Shown: positions 45,714-54,785, numbered from the stretch's first letter. The stretch is 64,000 bases of DNA from Sphingobacterium sp. UBA4616 (GCA_002386525.1 DGIS01000022.1:372001-436000), one strand, 5' to 3'. Notes: generated by a model from the sequence alone, not told the origin. Numbers and translations are program-made.

Positions 45714-45744
45714 CAAAGATAATCTAATTTCTGGTATTATCAAA
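45714..45744 (-). promoter_or_regulatory. rplY promoter, consensus -33 and -7
   Basis: On the minus strand TTTG (45744-45741), a 19-base spacer, then TATCTTTG (45721-45714): an exact match to the Bacteroidota consensus TTTG-N19-TAnnTTTG. The mRNA leader would be about 105 bases and includes the repeat and mini-ORF. Confidence 0.75.
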
Positions 45745-45901
45745 AAATACGATTAATATGACCTCGAAAATAGGCACTTATTCAAGATTATGAACTTTTC
45801 CATTCTCATGATTATACCTATTCAAATTTGTTGCTTAGCTCAATTTAGGAACAAATAGATACCATTTCCTATATTAAAACCGAAATAGGACTCTTTTAGT
45901 A

Positions 45902-45946
45902 GGGGGTTAGCAGGGGTTTTACCACTGTTACCCCCCTGTTAACCCC
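45902..45946. other. large G+C-rich inverted repeat
   Basis: Arms GGGGTTAGCAGGGG and CCCCTGTTAACCCC pair over 14 positions with one G-U type mismatch; the loop is about 15 bases. It lies 3' of the prs terminator, so it may be a second end-of-transcript structure. No U-tract follows on either strand. Confidence 0.65.
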
Positions 45947-46103
45947 TCGGTAATGTAGGAATTGATATAAATCAAGTATTGTTCACTTAATGTAAGAACT
46001 AGAAAGCTATTCGCCTAGGGCTAAAAAGAGAAGAACCACGCGAAATAGTATTTTTAAATAGTTGTTGCTTTTAGAAAAGGGGGGATGGTGCCATACAAAA
46101 AAA

Positions 46104-46145
46104 AGACTCTGGTCGTTTCGCTAAAGGCTTCACGTACCAGAGTCT
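46104..46145 (-). terminator. intrinsic terminator after prs
   Basis: Perfect 10-bp stem agactctggt / accagagtct with a 22-base loop, followed on the minus strand by eight T. It begins 27 bases past the prs stop. Confidence 0.88.
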
Positions 46146-46171
46146 AATATTTAATAGCTAAAACGCAACGC

Positions 46172-47128
46172 TTATTCTACTTCAAATAAGTCAGAAATAG
46201 AAGAGTGTTGATTGACGCTTTTTATGGCTTTCGCGAATAAGTCAGCTGTGGATAACACTTTGATTTTGGTCGATTGTTTTGCTTTTTCTGGATCCAATTG
46301 AATCGTATCCGTCACGATCATTTCAGACAATACAGAATTTTCAATGGTTTCATAAGCTTTTCCTGATAGCACAGCATGCGTACAAACTGCTCTGACAGAT
46401 TTTGCACCGTTTTCCATAATCAATGCCGCTGCTTTTGAAAGTGTACCGGCCGTATCACAGATATCATCGATCAAAACAACATCTTGACCTGTAACGTCAC
46501 CAATGATCGACATCGATTCGATTTCATTCGCACGCTTACGGCGTTTATCACAGATAATAACTTCTGCATTGAAAAATTTAGCAAAAGTACGTGCTCGGTA
46601 CGAACCGCCCATATCTGGAGAAGCAATCGTTAAATTCGGAAGTTTTAATGATTTGATATAAGGAACAAAGATAATAGAGCCATCCAAATGATCAACAGGG
46701 ATATCGAAAAACCCTTGGATTTGAGCTGCGTGAAGGTCCATCGTCATGATGCGGTGGATACCAGCAGCTGTCAACAGATTAGCAATCATTTTAGCGCCGA
46801 TAGCAACTCTTGGTTTGTCTTTTCGATCTTGTCTTGCGAAACCAAAGTAAGGGACTACCGCTGTGATGTAATGCGCTGAAGCTCTCTTCGCTGCATCTGT
46901 CATCAATAATAATTCAAAAAGATTGTCGGTAGGTTGGTTGGTTGACTGGATAATGAAAACATCGCTTCCGCGAACAGATTCATTGTAGAATGGTTGAATC
47001 TCACCGTCGCTAAAACGTGATAATGTTTTGTCTCCTAGTGGTTTCCCGTAAGATTGTGCGATTTTTTCGGCTAGTTCTGTAGTGCCAGAACCTGCAAATA
47101 GTTTAACCGTGTTGAATTGCAAAGGCAT
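46172..47128 (-). CDS. prs: ribose-phosphate pyrophosphokinase
   Basis: This 318-residue enzyme makes PRPP from ribose 5-phosphate and ATP for nucleotide, histidine and tryptophan synthesis. Key motifs are LSRFSDGEIQPFYNESVRGS, FGFARQDRK (flexible ATP loop), MDLHAAQIQGFFDIPVDHLD (metal site and pyrophosphate loop) and the PRPP loop VVLIDDICDTAGTL. Length is normal. The gene lies downstream of two tRNA-Gln genes that have their own terminators. I found no clear promoter of its own in the 130-bp gap. Confidence 0.97.
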   Translation of the reverse strand: MPLQFNTVKLFAGSGTTELAEKIAQSYGKPLGDKTLSRFSDGEIQPFYNESVRGSDVFIIQSTNQPTDNLFELLLMTDAAKRASAHYITAVVPYFGFARQDRKDKPRVAIGAKMIANLLTAAGIHRIMTMDLHAAQIQGFFDIPVDHLDGSIIFVPYIKSLKLPNLTIASPDMGGSYRARTFAKFFNAEVIICDKRRKRANEIESMSIIGDVTGQDVVLIDDICDTAGTLSKAAALIMENGAKSVRAVCTHAVLSGKAYETIENSVLSEMIVTDTIQLDPEKAKQSTKIKVLSTADLFAKAIKSVNQHSSISDLFEVE

Positions 47129-47219
47129 GGTTTTGTATATTATATGTTGGGTTGTTGTATTGTCGTTTATTCAATATTTTTATTCCCTGACTATTTTTTA
47201 AAGTTAAACATTAAAAAAA

Positions 47220-47241
47220 ATGGATTGTTTTCACAATCCAT
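47220..47241 (-). terminator. intrinsic terminator after tRNA-Gln copy 1
   Basis: Stem atggattg / caatccat with a 6-base loop; on the minus strand it is followed by a run of T (47220-47213). Confidence 0.85.
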
Positions 47242-47260
47242 ATATGCTTAACTTTAAAAG

Positions 47261-47331
47261 TTGTCCGACCTGGATTCGAACCAAGACAAACAGAACCAAA
47301 AACTGTCGTACTACCCTTATACTATCGGACA
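47261..47331 (-). tRNA. tRNA-Gln (UUG), copy 1
   Basis: On the minus strand this folds as a 71-nt tRNA without encoded CCA: acceptor TGTCCGA/TCGGACA with A discriminator, D-arm around TAGTATAAGGGTAGTAC, anticodon loop TTTTGGT with anticodon TTG, T-arm CTTGG-TTCGAAT-CCAGG. It is identical to copy 2 located 240 bases upstream. Confidence 0.95.
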
Positions 47332-47377
47332 ATGTCTCTAAAAAGTCAACGTTTCCGTCTTTTTCTTTTTGACGACG

Positions 47378-47407
47378 CAAAGATAGAGATTTGTTTTAAA
47401 AATCAAA
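47378..47407 (-). promoter_or_regulatory. promoter of tRNA-Gln copy 1
   Basis: On the minus strand TTTG (47407-47404), an 18-base spacer, then TATCTTTG (47385-47378). This matches the Bacteroidota consensus with one base less of spacing and lies 47 bases before the tRNA. Confidence 0.7.
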
Positions 47408-47462
47408 ATGCAATTTAAAAAAATCTGAACCCTTTTATAAATATAAGCCTTGCATATAACGC

Positions 47463-47492
47463 AGAAAAGGCTTGCAAATGCAAGCCTTTTCT
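47463..47492 (-). terminator. intrinsic terminator after tRNA-Gln copy 2
   Basis: Perfect 14-bp stem agaaaaggcttgca / tgcaagccttttct with a 2-base central spacer; the arms end in T-rich sequence on either strand. Confidence 0.85.
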
Positions 47493-47500
47493 ATTGTTTG

Positions 47501-47571
47501 TTGTCCGACCTGGATTCGAACCAAGACAAACAGAACCAAAAACTGTCGTACTACCCTTATACTATCGGACA
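47501..47571 (-). tRNA. tRNA-Gln (UUG), copy 2
   Basis: Identical in sequence and fold to copy 1 (71 nt, anticodon TTG). The tandem arrangement with separate promoters and terminators points to duplication of a whole transcription unit or strong gene conversion between the copies. Confidence 0.95.
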
Positions 47572-47572
47572 A

Positions 47573-47930
47573 ACAATTCAAAAGTGCTTTCGATCGTGAT
47601 GATGTCGTTCACATTTGATGATGCAAATATACGGACTATTCTTATTTCTGCAAATAAAAATGTCCTGTAAAGTGCATTTCGGCTGATTTTCAAATAAATA
47701 ATTTTTCTTTGATGCCGAAAAATCTTTACATCGACCATTTTTCAGTGGTGCTGTCGGTCTATAAAAGTATATGCGTACAGTTTTATATCCTTTCTTTACA
47801 GCCAATATTGGTTCACATAATGAAATTGTTTCAATCAATATGTGTTAAAAAATCAGAATAAAGTTCATTTCTTATTAACTTATCCTTATTTTCGAGCCGT
47901 ATTAATAATACTTTTTACAGTTATCATTTT
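47573..47930. other. intergenic region tRNA-Gln / DUF2723 gene
   Basis: 358 bp; the left part holds the tRNA promoter. The short frame at 47578-47838 on the minus strand overlaps that promoter and looks accidental. No clear -7 box for the DUF2723 gene was found on the plus strand. Confidence 0.5.
47624..47654 (-). promoter_or_regulatory. promoter of tRNA-Gln copy 2, consensus
   Basis: On the minus strand TTTG (47654-47651), exactly 19 bases, then TATATTTG (47631-47624): a perfect TTTG-N19-TAnnTTTG match, 52 bases before the tRNA. Confidence 0.8.
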
Positions 47931-50900
47931 ATGAACTATACTAAAATCAACAATCTTTTAGGATGGATATGTGCGCTAATTGCAACAGTAGCATATGTCA
48001 TGACTGCCGAACGATCGACGAGTTGGTGGGATTGTGGTGAGTTTATCGCTTCAGCCTTCAAGCTCCAAATTGTGCACCAGCCGGGAGCACCTTTATTCTT
48101 AATGATTCAGAATATATTCTCCAACCTTGCTGGTGGAGATGTTACACGAATTGCGTTCTGGATGAATGTCGGATCGGCGGTATGTAGTGGTCTGACCATT
48201 TTGTTTTTGTTTTGGACAATTACAGCCTTAGCAAAGAAAATCGTTGTAAAGGGTGTTGATGGATCGTATACATCGACCGATTTAATTAAAATATTTGGTT
48301 CGGGGGCAGTAGGTGCATTGGCCTATGCTTTTACAGATACATTTTGGTTTTCGGCCGTAGAGTCTGAGGTGTATGCGATGTCTTCTTTATGTACTGCAGT
48401 AGTATTTTGGGGGATTTTAAAATGGGAAAATCATGCCGATGAGGCTGGTGCGGACCGCTGGTTGATCTTTATCGCTTATGTGATGGGACTTTCTATCGGG
48501 GTACATTTGCTCAACTTATTGGTAATTCCTGCAATTGCTTTGGTGATTTATTTTAAGCGTTCAAAAACAATAACCTCCTCGGGAGCAATAAAAGCATTTT
48601 TAACAGGTGTGGTTGTTTTGGGCCTGATTTTATGGGGAATTATCCAATATACGGTCAAAGCTGCAGCCTATTTTGATCTATTTTTTGTAAATAGCTTGGG
48701 CATGGGCTTTGGGACTGGATTTAATCTGTTCATGATTTTAGCTGTCGCTTTATTTGTCTATGGTATTTGGTATTCGATCAAGAAGGTTAAACCCATGTTG
48801 AATCTGATCTTGATCAGTACTGCATTTATCATTTTTGGTTATAGCTCCTTTGCCATGATCATGGTGCGTGCCAAGGCGAATCCTACCTTAAATAACAGTG
48901 ATCCAGATAATGCGTTTTCTTTTGTAAGCTATTTGGGACGCGAGCAATATGCTAGTGAACCTCTTTTAAATGGACCTACATTTGATGCGCAGGTCGTTGA
49001 TGCTGAGCCGACCTATACCTACAGAAAAGATAAAGACAAGTATACGAAGGTGGAAAACGGTATGGACTATAAATACGATAAGACCATGTTTTTCCCACGT
49101 GTCTACAGCTCACGCGATCAAGGACATATCGAATATTACCGTGATTATTTGAAAATTCCAGATGGGCAGTCTCCGACTTTCGCCGATAACCTCAAGTTCT
49201 TTTTCAGTTATCAGATCGGACATATGTATGGCCGTTATTTCTTGTGGAATTTTGCCGGCCGGCAAAATGACCAACAAGGTCAAGGGTCATTTACAGAGGG
49301 TAATTGGCAGGCGGGTATCAAGCCGATTGATCAAATGCATAATGGTGGACAAAATGCTATTCCGGATTCATTAAAGACTGATCCATCGAATAATAAATAT
49401 TACTTCTTGCCTTTGATTATTGGTTTAATTGGCGCATTCTGGCATTTTGGGAAGCGGCAACGTGATGCGGGGATCGTCGGTTTATTGTTTTTCTTTACTG
49501 GGCTAGCCATTGTATTGTATTTAAATCAGAGCCCACTTCAGCCTCGTGAGCGTGACTATGCCTATGCAGGTTCATTCTATGCTTTTGCCATCTGGATCGG
49601 GCTAGGGGTTTTCGCTATTGCCGATTATTTAAGCAAAAAAATGGATGGTAAAATTGCTGCTGGTGCAGCTACAGTTGCTTGTTTGTTGGGTGCTCCGGTA
49701 TTGTTGGGCTTCCAGAACTGGGATGATCACGACCGCTCGGAGAAGACGACTGCCCGCGATTTAGCGAAAAACTACCTGGCTTCTTGCGCGCCAAATGCAA
49801 TCTTGTTTACCTATGGTGACAACGATACCTATCCGTTGTGGTATGTTCAGGAAGTTGAAAATTATCGTCCGGATGTACGCGTGGTGAACTTAAGTTTATT
49901 GAGTTCGGACTGGTACATGCGTCAGATGAAGCAAAAAGTGAATAAGGCCGACGGTTTGCCAATCAATATTGATGATGAAAAGTTCAAAAAAGGCGTGCGT
50001 GAGGTACTTTACTATCAGGATATGAAAGTACCGGGACATGTTGATCTGGATTTGATTATGCAAATTTTATTATCGGACGATCAAAAGAACAAATTGGAAT
50101 TGAGAGGTGGTAAGTTTGAAAACTTCCTGCCGACCAAAAACTTTAGCCTTCCGGTAAACAAAGAATCCGTTCTGAAAAATAACGTAGTTCCTAAAGCATG
50201 GCAAGAATCGATTGTGGATACCATGAGCTGGACTTACAATAGAAATTATATTTCTAGAGCGGAGTTGTCAATCTTAAACGTATTGTTAAATAACGATTGG
50301 AAACGTCCAATTTATTTTGCGGCGACAGTTCCAAATGATAATTACCTTGGTTTAGATAAGTATTTGGTGCAAGAGGGCTTTGCATTGCGCTTAATGCCGA
50401 TTGCAACTCCTGCAGGAGCAGAAGGTACATTGGTCGATACTCAGTCTGCTTATAAAGACATTACCACAAAATATCAATGGGGTAATATGGCACATGCTTC
50501 TTACTTGGATCCAGAGTCTTACCGTATGATTACCATGATTACAAATACAGTAATGGGTGGTACAGCAACACAGTTATTGATGGAGGGACATAAGGATGAG
50601 GCGCGTAAAGTTGCCGTCGAAACTTATGAAAAGATGCCGAAACGTGTTTATCTGATGCGTGATATTTTGGGGTATATTCCAATTATCAATGTGTTGTATG
50701 AAACAGGTGAAACGAAACGTGCAAATGAGATCGTAAACCGTAACCTGAAATTTATGACGCAAAATATGCGGTGGTATCAGGATATTGCGCAGACAAAGCC
50801 TGAGCTGGAATATTCTAATATTGGTACAGCTTTACGCGCCTTGGGTGCCTATAAGAGCATTTTGGCTACCACATCGGAAAAACAGTTGCTACAGCAGGTG

Positions 50901-50945
50901 ACCGATTTGGAGAAATCATATAAACAACAATATGGTGTTGAGTAA
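47931..50945 (+). CDS. DUF2723 large membrane protein, GT-C-type glycosyltransferase-like
   Basis: This 1004-residue protein has about 10-12 membrane helices in its first 560 residues and a soluble C-terminal part with helical repeats. Near the N-terminus, STSWWDCGEFIASAFKLQIV and HQPGAPLFLMIQNI give the acidic and HQPG loop shared with GT-C transferases such as protein O-mannosyltransferases, where the first-loop acid is catalytic. Databases group DUF2723 with GT-C transferases; substrates in Bacteroidota are not settled, but protein O-glycosylation is plausible. Later QPRERDYAYAGSFYAFAIWI is strongly conserved in the family. It is monocistronic with a strong terminator. Confidence 0.88.
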   Translation: MNYTKINNLLGWICALIATVAYVMTAERSTSWWDCGEFIASAFKLQIVHQPGAPLFLMIQNIFSNLAGGDVTRIAFWMNVGSAVCSGLTILFLFWTITALAKKIVVKGVDGSYTSTDLIKIFGSGAVGALAYAFTDTFWFSAVESEVYAMSSLCTAVVFWGILKWENHADEAGADRWLIFIAYVMGLSIGVHLLNLLVIPAIALVIYFKRSKTITSSGAIKAFLTGVVVLGLILWGIIQYTVKAAAYFDLFFVNSLGMGFGTGFNLFMILAVALFVYGIWYSIKKVKPMLNLILISTAFIIFGYSSFAMIMVRAKANPTLNNSDPDNAFSFVSYLGREQYASEPLLNGPTFDAQVVDAEPTYTYRKDKDKYTKVENGMDYKYDKTMFFPRVYSSRDQGHIEYYRDYLKIPDGQSPTFADNLKFFFSYQIGHMYGRYFLWNFAGRQNDQQGQGSFTEGNWQAGIKPIDQMHNGGQNAIPDSLKTDPSNNKYYFLPLIIGLIGAFWHFGKRQRDAGIVGLLFFFTGLAIVLYLNQSPLQPRERDYAYAGSFYAFAIWIGLGVFAIADYLSKKMDGKIAAGAATVACLLGAPVLLGFQNWDDHDRSEKTTARDLAKNYLASCAPNAILFTYGDNDTYPLWYVQEVENYRPDVRVVNLSLLSSDWYMRQMKQKVNKADGLPINIDDEKFKKGVREVLYYQDMKVPGHVDLDLIMQILLSDDQKNKLELRGGKFENFLPTKNFSLPVNKESVLKNNVVPKAWQESIVDTMSWTYNRNYISRAELSILNVLLNNDWKRPIYFAATVPNDNYLGLDKYLVQEGFALRLMPIATPAGAEGTLVDTQSAYKDITTKYQWGNMAHASYLDPESYRMITMITNTVMGGTATQLLMEGHKDEARKVAVETYEKMPKRVYLMRDILGYIPIINVLYETGETKRANEIVNRNLKFMTQNMRWYQDIAQTKPELEYSNIGTALRALGAYKSILATTSEKQLLQQVTDLEKSYKQQYGVE

Positions 50946-51253
50946 TTGTTAGCGATACCATTTTAAGATAAGGGCTGCCCTTTGCTACAGATATTCAAAA
51001 TAGAAAATTGTCGCAAAGGGCAGCTTTTTTTTGATTATTTTTTCATAGCTTAAGGGCTCATAAACCAGCCCGAATGAGGGGGATATCCCCCTTTGAAGAG
51101 CATCTCATACAGATGTGGCTAGCCTGGGAGCTATTGCCTTGTCTTTATAGTCATCTAAGAAGGTGTAGAGTGCTCGATGATGGAGCAAGTAATTCGGAAT
51201 GCCGGATGTAAGGTGTTCTTTTGCCAATGAAAATCATAGTTAACAAATAGTAT
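50946..51253. other. intergenic region before the permease gene
   Basis: 308 bp. Besides the terminator, it holds a perfect 14-bp palindrome GGGGGATATCCCCC at 51078-51091. No ORF or clear promoter consensus was seen for the permease. Confidence 0.5.
50974..51032 (+). terminator. intrinsic terminator after the DUF2723 gene
   Basis: Perfect 12-bp stem gctgccctttgc / gcaaagggcagc with a 27-base loop, followed by eight T. Confidence 0.9.
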
Positions 51254-52651
51254 ATGAAACGTCAATTAAAATTGTGGGATGCAGTGATGCTGGTCATGGG
51301 GTCGATGATCGGGAGTGGTATTTTCATTGTATCGAGCGATATGATGCGGCAGCTGGGATCTGGATATTGGTTGGCGGTCGTGTGGCTGTTGACGGCATTG
51401 GCAACGGTCGCAGCGGCAATCTGCTATGGCGAATTGTCATCGATGTATCCAAAGGCTGGTGGGCAATACACCTATCTGACAGCAATATTTGGGAAGCCTA
51501 TCGGCTTTTTATACGGTTGGAGCTTATTTACAGTCATTCAGACGGGGACGATAGCAGCGGTAGCTGTGGCCTTTGGTAAGTTTACAGCCTATCTTATCCC
51601 GCAGTTGAATGACGCTCCACCACTGTTCCAGCGTGGGGAATTTAGGATTACCTGGATCCAGATTCTCGCAATGGGCGTGATTATGCTGCTTACCTTTATC
51701 AATACGAGGGGAATTAAGAGTGGAAAAACTGTTCAATCTTTTTTTACTTCTGCAAAAATCATTGCTTTGATTTTGTTGATTTTAGGTGGTTTGTTTTTGA
51801 TTAAAGAAAATCATTTTTCGGAAAACATGTCTTACGGCTGGCATTCTTTCCAGAATTTAAAGGGCGCAGGCTGGTCGCAGATTTCTGGCGGCGCTTTGAT
51901 GGGAGCATTGGCTGCTGCGATGGTCGGTTCGGTATTCAGTAGTGTAGCCTGGGAAAATGTAACCTTTGTTTCGGGCGAAATTGTCAACCCACAGCGTAAT
52001 GTCGTACGCGCCTTGGTGATCGGTACAAGCTTGGTCATGCTGCTCTACATCAGTTGTAATTACATCTACCTGGCGGCTTTGAGTAGAGAGGAGATCGCTT
52101 TTGCCGCCAATGATCGGGTAGCGATTGCGGCCGCTGAGAAAATATTAGGCCATAGTGGTACAATAGCGATGGCGATTTTAGTTATGATCTCGACCTTTGG
52201 TTGTGTCAACGGACTTGCATTGTCAGGAGCGCGTGTTTTTCAGACCATGGCCAAAGATGGTTTGTTTTTGAAACAGGCAATTCCCAACAACAAGTACGAT
52301 GTGCCGGCAAGATCATTGTGGCTACAGGGAATTTGGGCTTCATTACTCTGTTTAAGTGGCCAGTATGGGAATTTGCTGGATATGATATCCTTTGTAATTG
52401 TCATATTCTATATGATCACGGTACTCGGTGTCATTATTCAGCGTGTTAGAAGACCCGATTTAGAGCGCTCCTATAAGACTTTCCTATTCCCGGTTACACC
52501 AGTCTTGTATCTTTTGATAGGTACGGTTTTTTGTGTGTTACTGATTATTTATAAACCGCAATATACCTGGCCTGGATTTATACTTGTATTGATCGGTTTG
52601 CCTGTGTATTTTTTTGCACGGAACAATAAACCTGTCGAGCGAGAGGAATAA
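51254..52651 (+). CDS. APC-superfamily amino acid permease
   Basis: This 465-residue permease with about 12 helices belongs to the amino acid-polyamine-organocation superfamily. The helix 1 motif VMLVMGSMIGSGIFIVSSDM has the GSGIF unwound segment that binds the amino group of substrates. Other family features are ELSSMYPKAGGQYTYLTAIF and the helix 6 region SSVAWENVTFVSGEIVNPQR. It resembles L-type (LAT-like) exchangers and amino acid permeases; substrate is unknown. It stands alone. Confidence 0.9.
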   Translation: MKRQLKLWDAVMLVMGSMIGSGIFIVSSDMMRQLGSGYWLAVVWLLTALATVAAAICYGELSSMYPKAGGQYTYLTAIFGKPIGFLYGWSLFTVIQTGTIAAVAVAFGKFTAYLIPQLNDAPPLFQRGEFRITWIQILAMGVIMLLTFINTRGIKSGKTVQSFFTSAKIIALILLILGGLFLIKENHFSENMSYGWHSFQNLKGAGWSQISGGALMGALAAAMVGSVFSSVAWENVTFVSGEIVNPQRNVVRALVIGTSLVMLLYISCNYIYLAALSREEIAFAANDRVAIAAAEKILGHSGTIAMAILVMISTFGCVNGLALSGARVFQTMAKDGLFLKQAIPNNKYDVPARSLWLQGIWASLLCLSGQYGNLLDMISFVIVIFYMITVLGVIIQRVRRPDLERSYKTFLFPVTPVLYLLIGTVFCVLLIIYKPQYTWPGFILVLIGLPVYFFARNNKPVEREE

Positions 52652-52873
52652 TCTTCGCAGATAACCTGTCGATGCTATGGAGTTTTCCATAAATAGTTGC
52701 TAGTAAGTGTTATGTTCGATCGGTAAAATCTGTTGATAGGCTGGAGTAATAGGCTTGTAAATTTTCCTGAAAGAAAGATATTCTTTGTTTAAATCACTTT
52801 TTAGTAGTGTGCGAGTTGGATGCAAATAGTGAAATTAATTGCCGTTCATGGCGTTATTTTTATAAAAAAAGTG

Positions 52874-52881
52874 TAGCTTTG
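52874..52881 (+). promoter_or_regulatory. candidate -7 box for pyrR-pyrB
   Basis: TAGCTTTG fits TAnnTTTG and lies 16 bases before the pyrR start, leaving a short leader with no room for a classical PyrR attenuator. No good -33 element is seen. Confidence 0.4.
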
Positions 52882-52897
52882 CTCAAACATTCCCATA

Positions 52898-53461
52898 ATG
52901 AAACAGTCGATTTTATTAGACGGACCAAAATTTCAAATCACAATTCAAAGACTATGTCGTCAATTGATTGAGAATCACGGTGATTTTTCAAATGCTGTCG
53001 TCATAGGTATTCAACCCCGGGGAACTTTCTTAGCGAGACGTATTGTTAAAGAGCTCGAACAAATGATCGGGAAAGAGATTTTAGTTGGCGATTTGGACAT
53101 TACCTTTTACCGCGATGACTTCCGCACAAAAGGAAATGCTGGTCCACTCTTAGCAAATAGCACAAATATCAATTTTATTGTAGAAGGTAAGGAGGTCATT
53201 TTTATAGATGACGTCTTATGGACAGGACGTACTATTCGTGCCGCAATGGATGCTGTACAGGCCTTTGGCCGTGCAAAAAGAATAGAATTGCTTGTTTTGG
53301 TCGATCGTAGATTCTCGAGACAGATCCCTATTCAACCTGATTATATCGGCATACAGGTCGACTCAATTGATTCGCAAAAAGTAATTGTTAACTGGAAAGA
53401 GTCGGATGATCAGGATAGCATTATTCTGATTACAGAAAAGAAGACGTCAGCTGGCGATTAA
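52898..53461 (+). CDS. pyrR: PyrR-type phosphoribosyltransferase
   Basis: This 187-residue phosphoribosyltransferase of the PyrR family has the PRPP-binding loop VIFIDDVLWTGRTIRAAMDA and the typical VIGIQPRGTFLARRIVKELE segment, with LVLVDRRFSRQIPIQPDYIG near the C-terminus. In Firmicutes PyrR is an mRNA-binding regulator of pyr operons with uracil phosphoribosyltransferase activity. In Bacteroidota the gene also sits ahead of pyrB, but regulation by attenuation is not established. It is separated from pyrB by 93 bp. Confidence 0.92.
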   Translation: MKQSILLDGPKFQITIQRLCRQLIENHGDFSNAVVIGIQPRGTFLARRIVKELEQMIGKEILVGDLDITFYRDDFRTKGNAGPLLANSTNINFIVEGKEVIFIDDVLWTGRTIRAAMDAVQAFGRAKRIELLVLVDRRFSRQIPIQPDYIGIQVDSIDSQKVIVNWKESDDQDSIILITEKKTSAGD

Positions 53462-53554
53462 TAGAAGTGCATCAAAGTCCTAAGGTCTATTTTTGCCCTT
53501 CGGAAACGAGCACTTTCAATAGAAAATGATTAGTAAATATTTGAATACTCTAAA

Positions 53555-54493
53555 ATGTCATCTGCAGCAGAACAACTAAGTACCCGCCATTTATTGGGGA
53601 TCAAAGATCTAAATGAAAACGACATCCAATTGATCCTGGATACAGCAAGTAATTTTAAAGAAGTATTAAACAGGCCGATTAAAAAGGTTCCTTCCTTACG
53701 GGATATTACAATCGCCAACGTTTTTTTTGAAAACTCTACGCGAACACGCCTATCTTTTGAACTTGCTGAAAAGAGACTCTCTGCCGATATCGTTAATTTT
53801 GCAGCATCTTCGTCCTCAGTAAGTAAAGGAGAGACGCTTATAGATACCGTCAACAATATTCTTGCGATGAAGGTTGATATGATTGTGATGCGACATCCTT
53901 ATGCTGGGGCAGGGGTATTTTTAAGTAAGCATGTTGATGCGCAGATTGTCAATGCAGGTGACGGAGCCCATGAACATCCTACTCAAGCTCTACTTGACTC
54001 TTTTTCAATCCGCGAGCGTTATGGTGATGTAGCTGGTCGTAAAGTTGCTATAGTAGGTGATATCACCCACTCACGGGTTGCGCTGTCTAATATCTTATGT
54101 CTTCAAAAGCAGGGTGCGGAAGTGATGGTCTGTGGACCTACGACATTAATTCCGAAGCATATCGCTTCACTGGGTGTAAAGGTGGAGCACGACTTGAGGA
54201 AGGCGCTGAATTGGTGTGATGTTGCAAATATGTTAAGAATTCAGCTTGAACGCCAAGATATCGCTTATTTCCCTTCGTTAAGAGAATACTCCATGCTTTA
54301 TGGGCTGAATAAAGAGATTTTGGATTCTTTGGAGAAGCCTATCACGATTATGCACCCCGGACCGATCAACCGTGGCGTCGAAATCACATCGGACGTTGCG
54401 GATAGTGAACATTCCATTATTTTGGATCAGGTTGAAAATGGTGTTGCTGTACGTATGGCTGTGTTGTACTTATTGGCAGGACAACGCGGATAG
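53555..54493 (+). CDS. pyrB: aspartate carbamoyltransferase catalytic subunit
   Basis: This 312-residue enzyme makes carbamoyl aspartate, the first committed step of pyrimidine synthesis. The carbamoyl phosphate motif STRTR is at residues 61-65 (FFENSTRTRLSFE), with AHEHPTQALLDSFSIRERYG and HPGPINRGVEI further on, as in all ATCases. Length is standard, and no regulatory pyrI is seen next to it. It is co-directional with pyrR and ends before a clear terminator. Confidence 0.96.
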   Translation: MSSAAEQLSTRHLLGIKDLNENDIQLILDTASNFKEVLNRPIKKVPSLRDITIANVFFENSTRTRLSFELAEKRLSADIVNFAASSSSVSKGETLIDTVNNILAMKVDMIVMRHPYAGAGVFLSKHVDAQIVNAGDGAHEHPTQALLDSFSIRERYGDVAGRKVAIVGDITHSRVALSNILCLQKQGAEVMVCGPTTLIPKHIASLGVKVEHDLRKALNWCDVANMLRIQLERQDIAYFPSLREYSMLYGLNKEILDSLEKPITIMHPGPINRGVEITSDVADSEHSIILDQVENGVAVRMAVLYLLAGQRG

Positions 54494-54515
54494 TCGAAAT
54501 CGGCTTTAACAATAT

Positions 54516-54552
54516 TATGCCTGACTTTATTTTTTGTCGGGCATATTTTTTG
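54516..54552 (+). terminator. intrinsic terminator after pyrB
   Basis: Stem tatgcctgac / gtcgggcata with one G-U pair, a 10-base T-rich loop and a T-run after the stem. Confidence 0.88.
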
Positions 54553-54785
54553 TGCAAAATTTCCGTTATAATACAGTATTATTCACAGATGTTAATAACT
54601 TTTGTGTAAAATAGCTCAATTAAAGTATAATTTAGTAAAATGAATAAAACTATCTCTTTAGCAGTGGATATTTGAATTGAATTTCGATAAATTTGAAGCG
54701 ATCTTAAGAACCTATAATAGGTAAGGATTGTTAATTATACTCGCGTTTCAGGGCAATTTTATCAGGGTTTAGGAGGAGATTCATT

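Larger units (their letters stand above)
45602..46171. other. intergenic region rplY / prs
   Basis: 570 bp without a gene. From left to right it holds the rplY leader with its repeat, the rplY promoter, a large G+C-rich hairpin (45902-45946) and the prs terminator. The stretch 45745-45900 shows nothing I can name. Confidence 0.6.

Noticed and set aside
47578..47838. 86-codon minus-strand ORF upstream of tRNA-Gln
   Set aside because: It overlaps a perfect promoter for the tRNA and has no protein-like features.
52898..54493. PyrR attenuator upstream of pyrR or between pyrR and pyrB
   Set aside because: The leader before pyrR is too short after the candidate -7 box, and the 93-bp gap shows no anti-terminator/terminator pair.
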